Part shown: piece after piece, positions 52,121-64,000 of the stretch
Position numbering within the stretch: the first letter of the stretch is position 1
How the letters are laid out: every line of letters begins with the position of its first letter
Assembly (NCBI GenBank): GCA_039881145.1
Contig: JAYKKI010000126.1
Location: 2,890,001-2,954,000, forward strand
Length of the DNA stretch: 64,000 nucleotides
From: Druceiella hillmani
Lineage: Eukaryota > Arthropoda > Insecta > Lepidoptera > Hepialidae
Direction of reading: 5' to 3'
Made by a program: the position numbers and the translations under genes
The notes under the pieces: model-generated
The model's input: the letters and a program-made list of their open reading frames with translations, nothing else
Databases searched by the model: none
What the model was told of the DNA's origin: nothing

Positions 52121-53169
52121 TTATACTAGCTGTGCGCTCGGATTAATTAAGATTTTGTAGTCCTACGTAAATTTATATATGGCCATTTCAATACAATTGT
52201 TACGTTTTGTGTTTGTGCAGCAGGCTGACAGATAGATAATCATCCGAACCAGCATTGGTTGTCCTCAAACCAAAGACTAATAAGTTAGTTTTACCAGATA
52301 TACATATCCGCATGGAGAATAAAGTTTATTGTCCGGCAAAATTCATAAGCACAAATCGGCATTTTTATCTGATATACTGATGATTTTTTGAAAGTCGAAC
52401 GAGAGTACGGTGTCGAAATAATATTATTAACTATTATAAGTCTCAATGTGTATTGACCGTAGAAATGGGTATTGCATTTCTTCTCTTTCTAATATCTATT
52501 TTGAATAGAAATTGAATTAAAATTGAATAGATTTCTAATATCTATTGTTTTTCAGATTATCCGAGTAGTATAAAAATTAATACAGGTATGCCAGTATGAA
52601 ATAAATATTTAATTATTTGTCGAAGATTTTGAGATGAGGTAAACATTACATTTTCCACAGCCACTGACATAAATATAGATATTATTTTTTAAACTACTTG
52701 TAGATATATGTTTTCTTTTCAGAATAATATTTTAATTATTATATTATTTCCCGCTTAGTACACTATGCCACTCGTAATGCGTTTTCTTTTTATAGGAGGA
52801 ATTACTGCGAATGCTTTATAATATATATAAATACAATCAAGGCTGAGTTTCCGGGTATTAGCGTAGGGTAATTCAATATTATATGGCCTGTTCGATGAAA
52901 CGACCAACCGACTAATTTACTGTCTGCTCTAGATGTCATGAGCTAAGATTGGTGAGCGATTGCTGCTCGTACGTGTACGTCGCTGTATACATTTTTTTAT
53001 TGAAAAAAAAATTAAAGTGTTTTTAAACTTCAAAGTTTTAATTTACATGAGATTTTTTTAGTACATTGATATTTAACGTTACAGTCTTAATATTTTTAAA
53101 ATTTATTATGTTTTTACTGTTTTTCGTTGAATATAATAACCTGTCGATAACATAACCTCAAATCGAATA
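52121..53169. other. Intergenic DNA with one repeat start
   Basis: ACTAGCTGTGCGCTCGGATT at 52,127 is a decayed copy of the lepidopteran 'AGCTGTG..CGCGACTTCG' repeat end, on the minus strand. Otherwise no feature. Confidence 0.35.
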
Positions 53170-53725
53170 ACAAATTTATAAATGGCGCTAAATTTAGATT
53201 CCGGATTAATATTTCCAGATTATGCTTACATATCTAATAATCTTAAAAATGACAGAGTTATTGAAGAGATTTCAATGATACTTGAGGATCCTACGTCTGA
53301 ACGAGTTCAAAAAGAACTACCACCAACCGGGCCTTTAACATAAAGATCTAATGAGGATGCTCACAAAAAGACCCGCCTTCAAAGTACCTGACTGATATGT
53401 ACCAGGAAAAAAGGAAAGAGAAAGTAAAAATAATAAGATTATGAAGAAAAATCTTAATGTTCAAAAGCAAAAAATGAAATTACATTCAAGTTCTCAGGAA
53501 GAAGAAACGGTAGAATCAGCCGGTGAAAATTCCGGTCCCGAAGATAACATATATGATGCGTGAAATGCGATGAAAATTACTACGAGATTGAAAAAATAGA
53601 AGATTAGCTGCAATGAATTGTCTGTAAATTATGGCCGCATGTAAATTGTCTTCCATTCAACAATTCTTGTAATCCTTGTGGCAAAAAAATGAAGAAACAA
53701 GAAACGGAAAAAATAAAAAAGTAAC
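53170..53725 (+). pseudogene. C-terminal part of a second pogo-like transposase
   Basis: In shifting + frames: MALNLDSGLIFPDYAYISNN, then TYLTDMYQEKRKEK-like sequence near 53,385, then a Cys-rich motif near 53,555-53,690. That motif reads VKCDENYYEIEKIED, stop, LQ, stop, IVCKLWPHVNC then NNSCNPCGKK. In lepidopteran pogo-like transposases the two stops are Trp and Cys, giving a PHD-like Cys/His zinc-binding tail. So two nonsense changes hit the conserved positions. The core transposase and terminal repeats were not found here; only the 3' part survives. Confidence 0.65.
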
Positions 53726-55284
53726 GAAAAGAGCAAAAGAAGAGGAAAAATGAAACGGACATTAAGTGGCCATCTTATCCTTACATGGGCGGCCAACTTA
53801 TAATGGATATTAACATTAAGCTTTTTATGTTTTTCATCTATTTTTTATCTTTTTTTATGTTGTTTTTGGTCTAATATTAAGAATAATCATCGAAAATATA
53901 CATCGAAATAAAAGTAAAAGCTCAGTTATTATAAAAACATTACCCTAAAGTACGTATACAAGTAGCCTACAATGGAAAATATGTTAGTACCAACACTTAC
54001 TTCAAGGGAAAATGAGATATGTCACAATGTTTGTTTAATTCTCTATACGCAAAATATACCATAACTATATCTGTATATAAGGTAATAAAAACTAGAAATA
54101 TAGCAGCGTAAGCTGACACATTGCAGCTATCTCACTATCACGCCTTATAAAATTTATGAATAGCATATATGGTCTAGATTTCTTCAGCGTCGAGATTTTG
54201 ATTATTTTTACAAATTGTTTGAAATACTTAACTATTTCGCAAAAACAAATAGAGGGTTGTCCATTTTTACCGTGTAAAATTTTAGAATTCGTATCAATAA
54301 AATAATGGTGTAATACTTGTATTTATAACATTTTTCATAGTGAAACTTTCCGAAGTTAATATTTTGATTATGTATATTCTTTAAGAATACTCCGGGAATA
54401 ATGCAATGAATTTTATAAATAGTCGTCAACTGATCGAATATTATATTTGTGCCAACCGTATTTTAATTGTCAAATTCGATTGTAAACATTCTATCTTGAA
54501 ATTGAAAGGACTATAAATATAGTATTCGACAGTACATGCGCGTAAATATATGTTTAATGAGAAACTTCACCCTATCGATTTTTGTTGCATCCTGCATGCG
54601 TATACGCGTATCGTACAACTTCACTCTTATCATTTTTTCATAACGCACCTAAAGAAGTCTAACTTTAAAGTTACGACAATTGATATTAAGCAAAAGATAA
54701 AAGCAAAAAGGCATTACATTCACCTTAATTTTTTTGTCAATCACTTTATCGTTATTTTAACCTTATTCAAAAAATTATGCCATGCTGAATTGTGGACATC
54801 CATTCGCTTTTAATCAAAATTTTTATATTCAAAAATTATTTTTTTATTTAATAGTTCATAATGTCACAAAAGCGTGTTTTTTAGTTTTTTAAGCTACAAA
54901 ATTGTTTAATTGCTTTACTTATTTGGAGTATAGTGATCGACTTAATAACTTTGGAGGAATGTAATAAAATTAAATTTTTGCGGCTAAAACACGTTTTCAT
55001 TACATATGTTATGTTATTCGGAATGTTACTTTTATAGAACATATTCAATGTTCTATAAAAATAAGCAAAACGATGAAACAGTTGTGATATTTTCTAAACG
55101 AAATATGATGACGTCGTACCTAAAACTTCAAGAAATGTTCCCATGTGTCGCTTCCATTGTCTATGTTTCCATAGTCAAAGCTTAGCTCGCTTCGCATTTA
55201 CTAAAGCGGGTGTCTATGCCTTCATTCTTTTGCGGATGGTCATAGATAACAATTTTTGTAATTATTATTCTGTCAGACCACAAC
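53726..55284. other. Intergenic DNA upstream of gene 2
   Basis: No gene. The frame at 54550-54813 has no domain. The last ~150 bp before 55285 are less AT-rich (AGCTTAGCTCGCTTCGCATT near 55,180) and probably contain the gene 2 promoter and 5' UTR; no clear TATA box is visible. Confidence 0.4.
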
Positions 55285-55295
55285 ATGTCCGATAA
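55285..55295 (+). CDS. Gene 2 exon 1: start codon exon
   Basis: ATGTCCGATAA then the donor GTACGT. The context CACAACATG agrees well with an insect start. Only 11 coding bases lie here. The join to 55446 gives an Asn codon and a continuous acidic frame, which supports this start over the first in-frame Met-like position inside exon 2. Confidence 0.7.
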
Positions 55296-58200
55296 GTACG
55301 TTTATTTATTTCTTATGTTTAAAATCAATATATTTACAAATAAATGTAATATTTGGCATTCAAATAATACTGTTTTTTGTCAGACAATAATGGCAAACTC
55401 TATAAATTAGTAATAGTACGCATAACAATCGTTTTTCTGTTTTAGTGACGATTTGTTGGGTGATGATTTTGGTGATCAAAGCTTGGCGGATTACAATCTG
55501 GGAAACGAAGAAGAAGATATATTATTAGCCGATGATTATGGTGGTGAGAATGGAGATCTAAATTTTACTGCGACTGTTACCGAAAACTCCTCACACCAAT
55601 ATGGTGCTACTGAAATTGCGCCGATTACAGACAATTCAGTGTCGAACATCAATTACAGTAGTGTTGAAAACAGTGAAAATGTGTTAGAAAATATTCGAGA
55701 AGAACAAATTGAACAAAATACGTTTATTACTCATCAAGAGGATAAACGGTTCGATGGGCCAGTACAACCTACTCCACATCCAGTAGTAAGTGTAACGTAA
55801 ATTTAATATTTTTTATACGTTTGTTTAGTTTCGGTTATAACTATGGTATGATATTGTAAAACTGATTTTTTGTTTTGGTAATGACTAATTTTATAAGGTA
55901 TAGTTTACGTTTAGTGGTGTAATTTTTTTAAGTACGAATAGTACAAGAGGTTCGATCGACATTACAATAGGTCTTTCTCGGTTGTCATTTGGAGGTTAGG
56001 TTACATACCAATAAAGAAATTTTAATTTTGTTGTCCAACAGCAGTTGTTGAGCATGGGACAATATTTCTAAGTCTTGCAGGATTGTGTATTCAACGGTAG
56101 TAACCCAGAAATTTTTGTTTAATTTCGGTAATGCTAAAATTTTGTACAGGAAATTGCAATTAATAATTAAATGTAACATAAAAAATAATTTTTGTGACTA
56201 TCAGTGAAATTTGATTTGCTCTAGTTTCCGTACATAAAATTATAAGAAACGCTGATCAAAACCAATAATTTGATTCGCCATATTTTTATACATTGTTGAT
56301 AAGGTCCACTCAGTCAGTGTATCACTATTGTATGTATATTTAGTTGTAATAATTATACAGGACTACAGTAATCCAGTATATTGTTCCTATGTTTTCTTTA
56401 CACAGAGTTTTGTAATCTACAAAAAATTGCTACCCAATGAGTTTATATTAGACATGTTATGCTCTTATAAGATAAACAAAAGAAGGGTCTCAGGATATGA
56501 TCACACATTGACTAAAAATAAGGACAGAGGTAGAAAGTCAAAAAATGCATATATAAAATGGATAGTTTATTGAAGAGAGTTACTTGTTATTGAGGACCAC
56601 TTTTAGAGCGCTAATGACATGTGTATTTAACATAATATCATTGTTGGTAATTGTATTATCGTCTAAATTTATTTTTAGCTACCATAAACTTGTTAACAAT
56701 GTTTTTACATTGAAATTTTCCATTGTTTTCATTACCAATTTAATATTCTCTTTTATATTGTTTTATTTTTTATTACATAAACTTTGTTTTCATTGTACAT
56801 TTTCAAGACAGAGACAGGTTGGTTGTTTATTTTATTTTAGCCATTTATCAAAATTGGTCAAGTCATTTACATTTTTTTGTTAACAATGCAAAATAGCTAT
56901 CATACATCCATATACACACTCGAAATTATCTTCTTTTGTTTTTGATTAATAACTTAAATTACTTTTGTCTGTTATTATGATAAAATATCTCTGCTTTTCT
57001 TACAAACAACTGGAATTATAATACAATTGTCGTATAAAATTAATTTTTATTCCTTGTTCAAAGCAATTAGGTTAATATATTTTTTAAACATAAATGATGC
57101 ACAAAATGCTTGAAACTAACTAGCTTTATTCTCGAATACTTTTTTAATATTCATGGATTCTACTATAGATGCAGAAACGCATATTGCGACGTGGTGTAGT
57201 GTAATGAATATAATAAAACTTAGTGCAGGTATTTGCAGACTGTTATTTTATTAATGTCACTAGATTATATTAAGAGAGATAAATCAGGTCATTGCTGATA
57301 ATTGGCATATGAATGCGTAAACTTGGTAGATTATAGGTCAAATCTCATATACTTATCGGCAGCGTAACATTGTCTAAGTAAGCAATGATAATTATATGCC
57401 TTGTATTAGTGCAGTTGTCTGTGTTTTTAATGGCGTTCATGTAATTTATAAATAAAATTTGCTATTTTTATTCAACTTTAAAGATGTACAAAGCTGTTTA
57501 TTTAGTCAGGTTTTATGAAGTAGTTCACTGGTCTTATGTTAATGAAGTTTGTACAGTTTGTGATAGACATCAAAAGACGTTACCCAAAACTTTGTTTCAC
57601 CCCATTTTTGAAATGGTTCTAAGACTACAGGCTTAAGGAGGCATTTATAATAAATATTAAGCAGACACACAGATTTCCGGTTAGTTAAATATCCTTCACG
57701 AGTCTTTAAGATTGTTGATATTTTGCTTATTTAAATGCAGATAGTCCCCTTACTTACCGTGTGTTAGGTTTCAGAAATATGTAATGTAAATTAAATTGAT
57801 GTAAGTCGAAACATATTTTTTCATACATTTCCATATAATGTTCAAAAGTTAGGTTCTACTTTTATTAAAAATAAATTTACATTTAAGATCAAAGAAAAAT
57901 GCTATATTACTGAAAGTAAGTACGTAAAATATGTATTTATTCAAATAATTATTAGGTTTGGTACATAATGTTAGATTATTGCTTTTTATTAGATTATTTT
58001 ATCGTAATTGAAGAAATAAATACAAGTAAGAAAAATAATAAATTAGACTTTTAGTTTGAAGAATGCGTCAATTCAATTTGTATTGCTTTCTTTTCTTGTT
58101 ACCATAAAGGTCTTTATAACAGATATAGGCATCACTAATTTTATTGTTAACATTAAGACATTTTGTTGTTCATATTTTCCATCTCAATATTAAAGCTTTT

Positions 58201-60893
58201 CTTTTAAGTATGACAGTGCTTTTTAGAGTAATATCTCTAAATAGCACTGTCATACTGTAAAGCTGTAAGATCTTTATCTTTCAATATTGTCTGTTCGGTT
58301 GTATGCGATAAATTAAGTTCACATCCAATTAATGAAGTGGATAAACGATCTTTGAGTTTTAAAATCTTATATTTAACCTCCATTGTAATCGTCTTTCTTT
58401 TTTCTGCACTTCACTATTACTGTTTCACTTAGGTGGCATAATGGAAATTCAATTTCAAACAAATTTTAAACAAGTAACAAATAGAAAGGCTCATAAAATG
58501 AAGAAAACATGTTTGATCGTATGTCGCATACTACATTGATGTGGCGTGCGCTCTGTTTGACACAGGTGATTCCCCGCATGTCGAGACCAGACACCCGCAC
58601 CAAAAGAGTTTATATTGCCAGAACCTGACAAAACTACAGCATGATGTGAATCGAAACAATTGTCGCTATATAGAGGAATGGTGTCAAAATATTGTTTGAA
58701 GTTATTCGAAACAACTGAAGTTGAAACGACGAAATTCGAAACGACTGAAGTTGAAACGACGTAATTCGAAACGAATTAAGTTGAAACTACGTAAATTGAG
58801 GACGCCTATATCTGATTAATTTTAGCTTAGTTTTACAACTTACCTCACTGTTTAAATTGTGTCATTTCGAATTATCCTGATTTATTTGTCTTATACATAT
58901 TAGCAGCATGTGTACAAAATAACTAACTAGCCTGTCATTAGTTTCTAATAATATATTTTTGGCTATTTTTCTTAAACCATGATTTGCTTTTAATTTTTTT
59001 TATCTTGTATCGTGTCAATTGACACCATGAGGTTAAACATTTATAATACTTTTTAACTGTTTCAAGACAGGAGATTCTCTGTTTCACCCTGTATGTATTT
59101 ATATATGTGGATATGTTCATGATTTTCTCAAAAAGTGCTGAACCGATTTTGATGTTCTTTTATCTCAAGAATCTCCATATTCCGTTACAATCTCCATATT
59201 CAAAGAAAGGTTTAAGTGTATAATCCATTAACGAACTACTTTTAATTCAATAGTTATGGTTCAAGAACAAGTGAAGGGAGCACTAATTGAAATTTTACTG
59301 CGCTTCTTTGGTGTACATTCGAAGTCTTGCTTCAAAGTTTTACTTTATATTGAACATGACGTAGAAAGTTAGAACGCCTTCTTTGTTGAAATTTATTTTC
59401 TTTATTCAGTCACGAGTATATTAATTTCCTCTTATTAATTTTCTCTAATTCAAAATAGAAATTTGCAATGAAAGTGATTTGTTGTTGAGAGTATAATGTA
59501 GTGATAAGAACATTCCAATAGTTCTCTATGTGCACCAAATTGAGGGACATATTAAAGAAGATAAGGTGTGTATAAATAAATAAATCTCTGTGAAGATGAA
59601 AATCGTAAAAGTGGTACTTCATAGAGGTGTATAAAATGATATGACCACTTCTTAGGCGGGGAATATTCAACATAATTTTCTCCTTAAACTCTAAGGTCTG
59701 ACTCGCAGCCATTTATCAGAAGAATACATTTCGATACATTGTAGCAAATCCTCATATATTAGACAAAAAAATCACCGCTTCACTGAGGTAAGGAAAATTT
59801 GGATGCAAGAATTGCGTGTGCGTTAGGTGAATATGGAAAAATTGGATGTATGCCAGGCTTATATTACTAATTTACTAGATCAACACATAAACTGTGTTGA
59901 TCTAATAAACAGAAATGTCTTTAATCTGAAATTAATATATGCTCTATAAGTTCTTGAAAGGCTACTCACTCCTATGTATTGCTTTGAAACCTGTAATAAG
60001 TAGTAATGGTCATGTCTTTACACAAGATGAAGGTAGTACTCATTGAGATCATGTACGGTTGGTTATGATTTCTATCCAAAGTAATAATATTATATAGATC
60101 ATTTTATACAGAAGAAAATTCTTTTATGTCTAGCAGCGTCCACGTTATAAAGTTACATAAAGAGGAAGCCAATTCCCATTTATGTACATTATCCAGGTTA
60201 GCTTTAATGCAAAATAGTCAGCAATAGTGCCTTTTTATCTTAATTATAAATTTCTTTTTTTTAGATCGTGCCAGATAGAAGAGATGACGTCTTACCACCG
60301 GGAACATCTAGTGAGTAATAGTTTCATATGTATTTTCTGATTTGTTACTGGATATAAAAATGAATGGTTCAGTGTTTATCTAGGTTAGTCGGAGTGAGGT
60401 TTAATATATTTTTAGTGGTTTTAAGATGCTTATTGTAATAAACAAGTTCTATTTGAAAGCAAATTCTTGTGCAATTTTATCATAATGAAAATATGATTAT
60501 AGCATTTAGTCACATTATAGCATTTAGTCACATTATAGATGAAATTATTATTTTACGTCCATATTTGCTTTCTAGACGAAAGCAGGTTTTACTACAATTT
60601 AATATTTTAAGTGTTTGCGAATTGAATAGTTCATTTTGAAAATAATTTTACTACATTTTTCTAAAATGTGTTTTCATGTCTTACTTTCAAATTTTTCTCA
60701 CATTTGTTTAATTCTGTATAAAACAATTCTGACATTTTATAATATAACGTACAGTTGCATATAAATATTATCTTATTTCCAGGTGTTCCAGGGGAAGTTG
60801 AAAGAAAATCTGATCCCAATAATGATCAAGTTTTGGCAGAGAAACATGCTAACCAAAGACAACCACAAGTCCGTAATATTCCAGATACGTTGG
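55285..60893 (+). CDS. Acidic protein N-terminus, possibly RBM33-like (partial, four exons)
   Basis: Four exons join in frame with GT/AG junctions: 55285-55295 (ATG TCC GAT AA), 55446-55785, 60266-60311 and 60783-60893. The product begins MSDNDDLLGDDFGDQSLADY, followed by NLGNEEEDILLADDYG, then a Ser/Asn/Glu-rich stretch, FDGPVQPTPHPV, VPDRRDDVLPPGTS, and a polar segment ending IPDTL. It is acidic, low-complexity and has no signal peptide or membrane segment. The 'DDLLG.D' then 'NEE..LLADD' pattern recalls the N-terminus of RBM33, a nuclear RNA-binding protein, but that protein is itself poorly conserved there, so the name is a guess. The last exon ends in phase 1, so the gene continues, most likely beyond the window. 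No RNA-recognition motif is visible yet. Confidence 0.75.
55446..55785 (+). CDS. Gene 2 exon 2: main acidic exon
   Basis: Acceptor TTTTAG at 55445, donor GTAAGT at 55786. 113 codons rich in Asp, Glu, Asn and Ser. The frame happens to run on for five codons into the intron before a TAA, so an unspliced reading of about 115 residues is possible but less likely, given the perfect donor consensus. Confidence 0.78.
58207..58256. repeat. Hairpin, 22-bp arms
   Basis: AGTATGACAGTGCTTTTTAG + AG pairs with CTCTAAATAGCACTGTCATA + CT around TAATAT, with one mismatch. Length and pairing resemble a small foldback; a precursor small RNA cannot be excluded. Confidence 0.88.
58701..58795 (+). repeat. 30-bp tandem repeat, 3 copies
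   Basis: TTCGAAACAACTGAAGTTGA + AACGACGAAA begins at 58705, 58735 and 58765, with the last copy decayed. Confidence 0.93.
59876..59904. repeat. Short perfect hairpin
   Basis: TAGATCAACACA and TGTGTTGATCTA flank a 5-base loop (TAAAC). Confidence 0.92.
60266..60311 (+). CDS. Gene 2 exon 3
   Basis: Preceded by a strong pyrimidine tract (TTTCTTTTTTTTAG), followed by GTGAGT. 15 codons (IVPDRRDDVLPPGTS) and one base, continuing the frame from exon 2. Confidence 0.8.
60312..60782 (+). other. Gene 2 intron 3
   Basis: 471 bp, AT-rich. A 22-bp direct repeat (TTATAGCATTTAGTCACATT twice near 60,497-60,538) is the only feature. Confidence 0.7.
60783..60893 (+). CDS. Gene 2 exon 4
   Basis: Acceptor TATTTCCAG, donor GTGAGT. 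Completes a Ser codon, then 36 codons of polar sequence (GEVERKSDPNNDQVL, HANQRQPQVRNIPDTL) and one base of the next codon. Confidence 0.8.

Positions 60894-64000
<3,107 letters not shown>

Larger units (their letters stand above)
55786..60265 (+). other. Gene 2 intron 2 (4.5 kb)
   Basis: AT-rich with no embedded gene. It contains a hairpin at 58207-58256, a 30-bp triple repeat at 58701-58795, a hairpin at 59876-59904, and at about 58,640-58,690 a few codons (VNRNNCRY) that recall a Tc-type transposase block but are too short to call. Several short open frames (56328, 56584, 59410) have no domain. Confidence 0.65.

Noticed and set aside
58640..58690. VNRNNCRY peptide reminiscent of a Tc-type transposase block
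   Set aside because: Too short, with no neighbouring blocks in any frame; insufficient to annotate a transposon.

Overview
The window is animal nuclear DNA, most likely from a moth or butterfly (Lepidoptera). It is strongly AT-rich and has spliced genes with GT/AG introns. It carries dispersed repeats that I recognise from lepidopteran genomes: the 'GTGCGAGTCCGACTCGCAC' repeat, the 'CGCGACTTCGTTCGCGTGG' repeat, and a 'GGAGAAGGAGTGCA' repeat. There is no bacterial-style operon, CRISPR array, rRNA or recognisable tRNA. I can support only two host genes; the rest is introns, intergenic DNA and decayed mobile elements.

Gene 1 (21,493-27,421, + strand) is the 3' half of the LIM-homeodomain transcription factor islet/tailup. 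Four exons encode the homeodomain, the conserved region that in vertebrate ISL1 binds LHX3, and the C-terminus with its stop codon. The LIM-domain exons are absent, so positions 1-21,492 appear to be one very large upstream intron. That intron holds a 34-bp satellite of about 1.5 kb, a 54-bp minisatellite, a 202-bp duplication, degenerate ~330-bp repeats, and a pair of inverted TTAA-flanked DNA transposons. It also holds a GC-rich island next to homeodomain-type AT motifs (18.07-18.43 kb), which is the best candidate regulatory element.

From about 28.7 to 55.2 kb lies intergenic DNA full of transposon remains. In order: a ~280-bp tandem duplication (30.5 kb); two broken Helitron copies in opposite orientation (32.35-33.83 kb minus, 35.6-37.7 kb plus) around an R1-like non-LTR retrotransposon fragment (minus, 33.8-35.1 kb); a Jockey/CR1-like LINE 3' part (39.2-40.35 kb); a mariner transposase relic (40.4-41.15 kb); a full-length but dead pogo/Tigger-like element with both terminal inverted repeats (46,931-49,569); a second copy of the LINE 3' tail (49.8-50.03 kb); and the C-terminal part of a second pogo-like transposase (53.17-53.72 kb).

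Gene 2 starts at 55,285 (+) and runs beyond the window. Four 5' exons (55,285-60,893) encode an acidic, low-complexity N-terminus that may belong to an RBM33-like protein; this name is tentative. The window ends with an uninterrupted (AT)n tract of 547 bp and, at its last TA, the 5' end of a Tc1/mariner-superfamily element with a DUF4817-type N-terminal helix-turn-helix.

I found no convincing undescribed biological system. The most interesting points are the candidate islet regulatory island, the inverted TTAA element pair, the Helitron inversion, and the intact borders of the pogo-like element.
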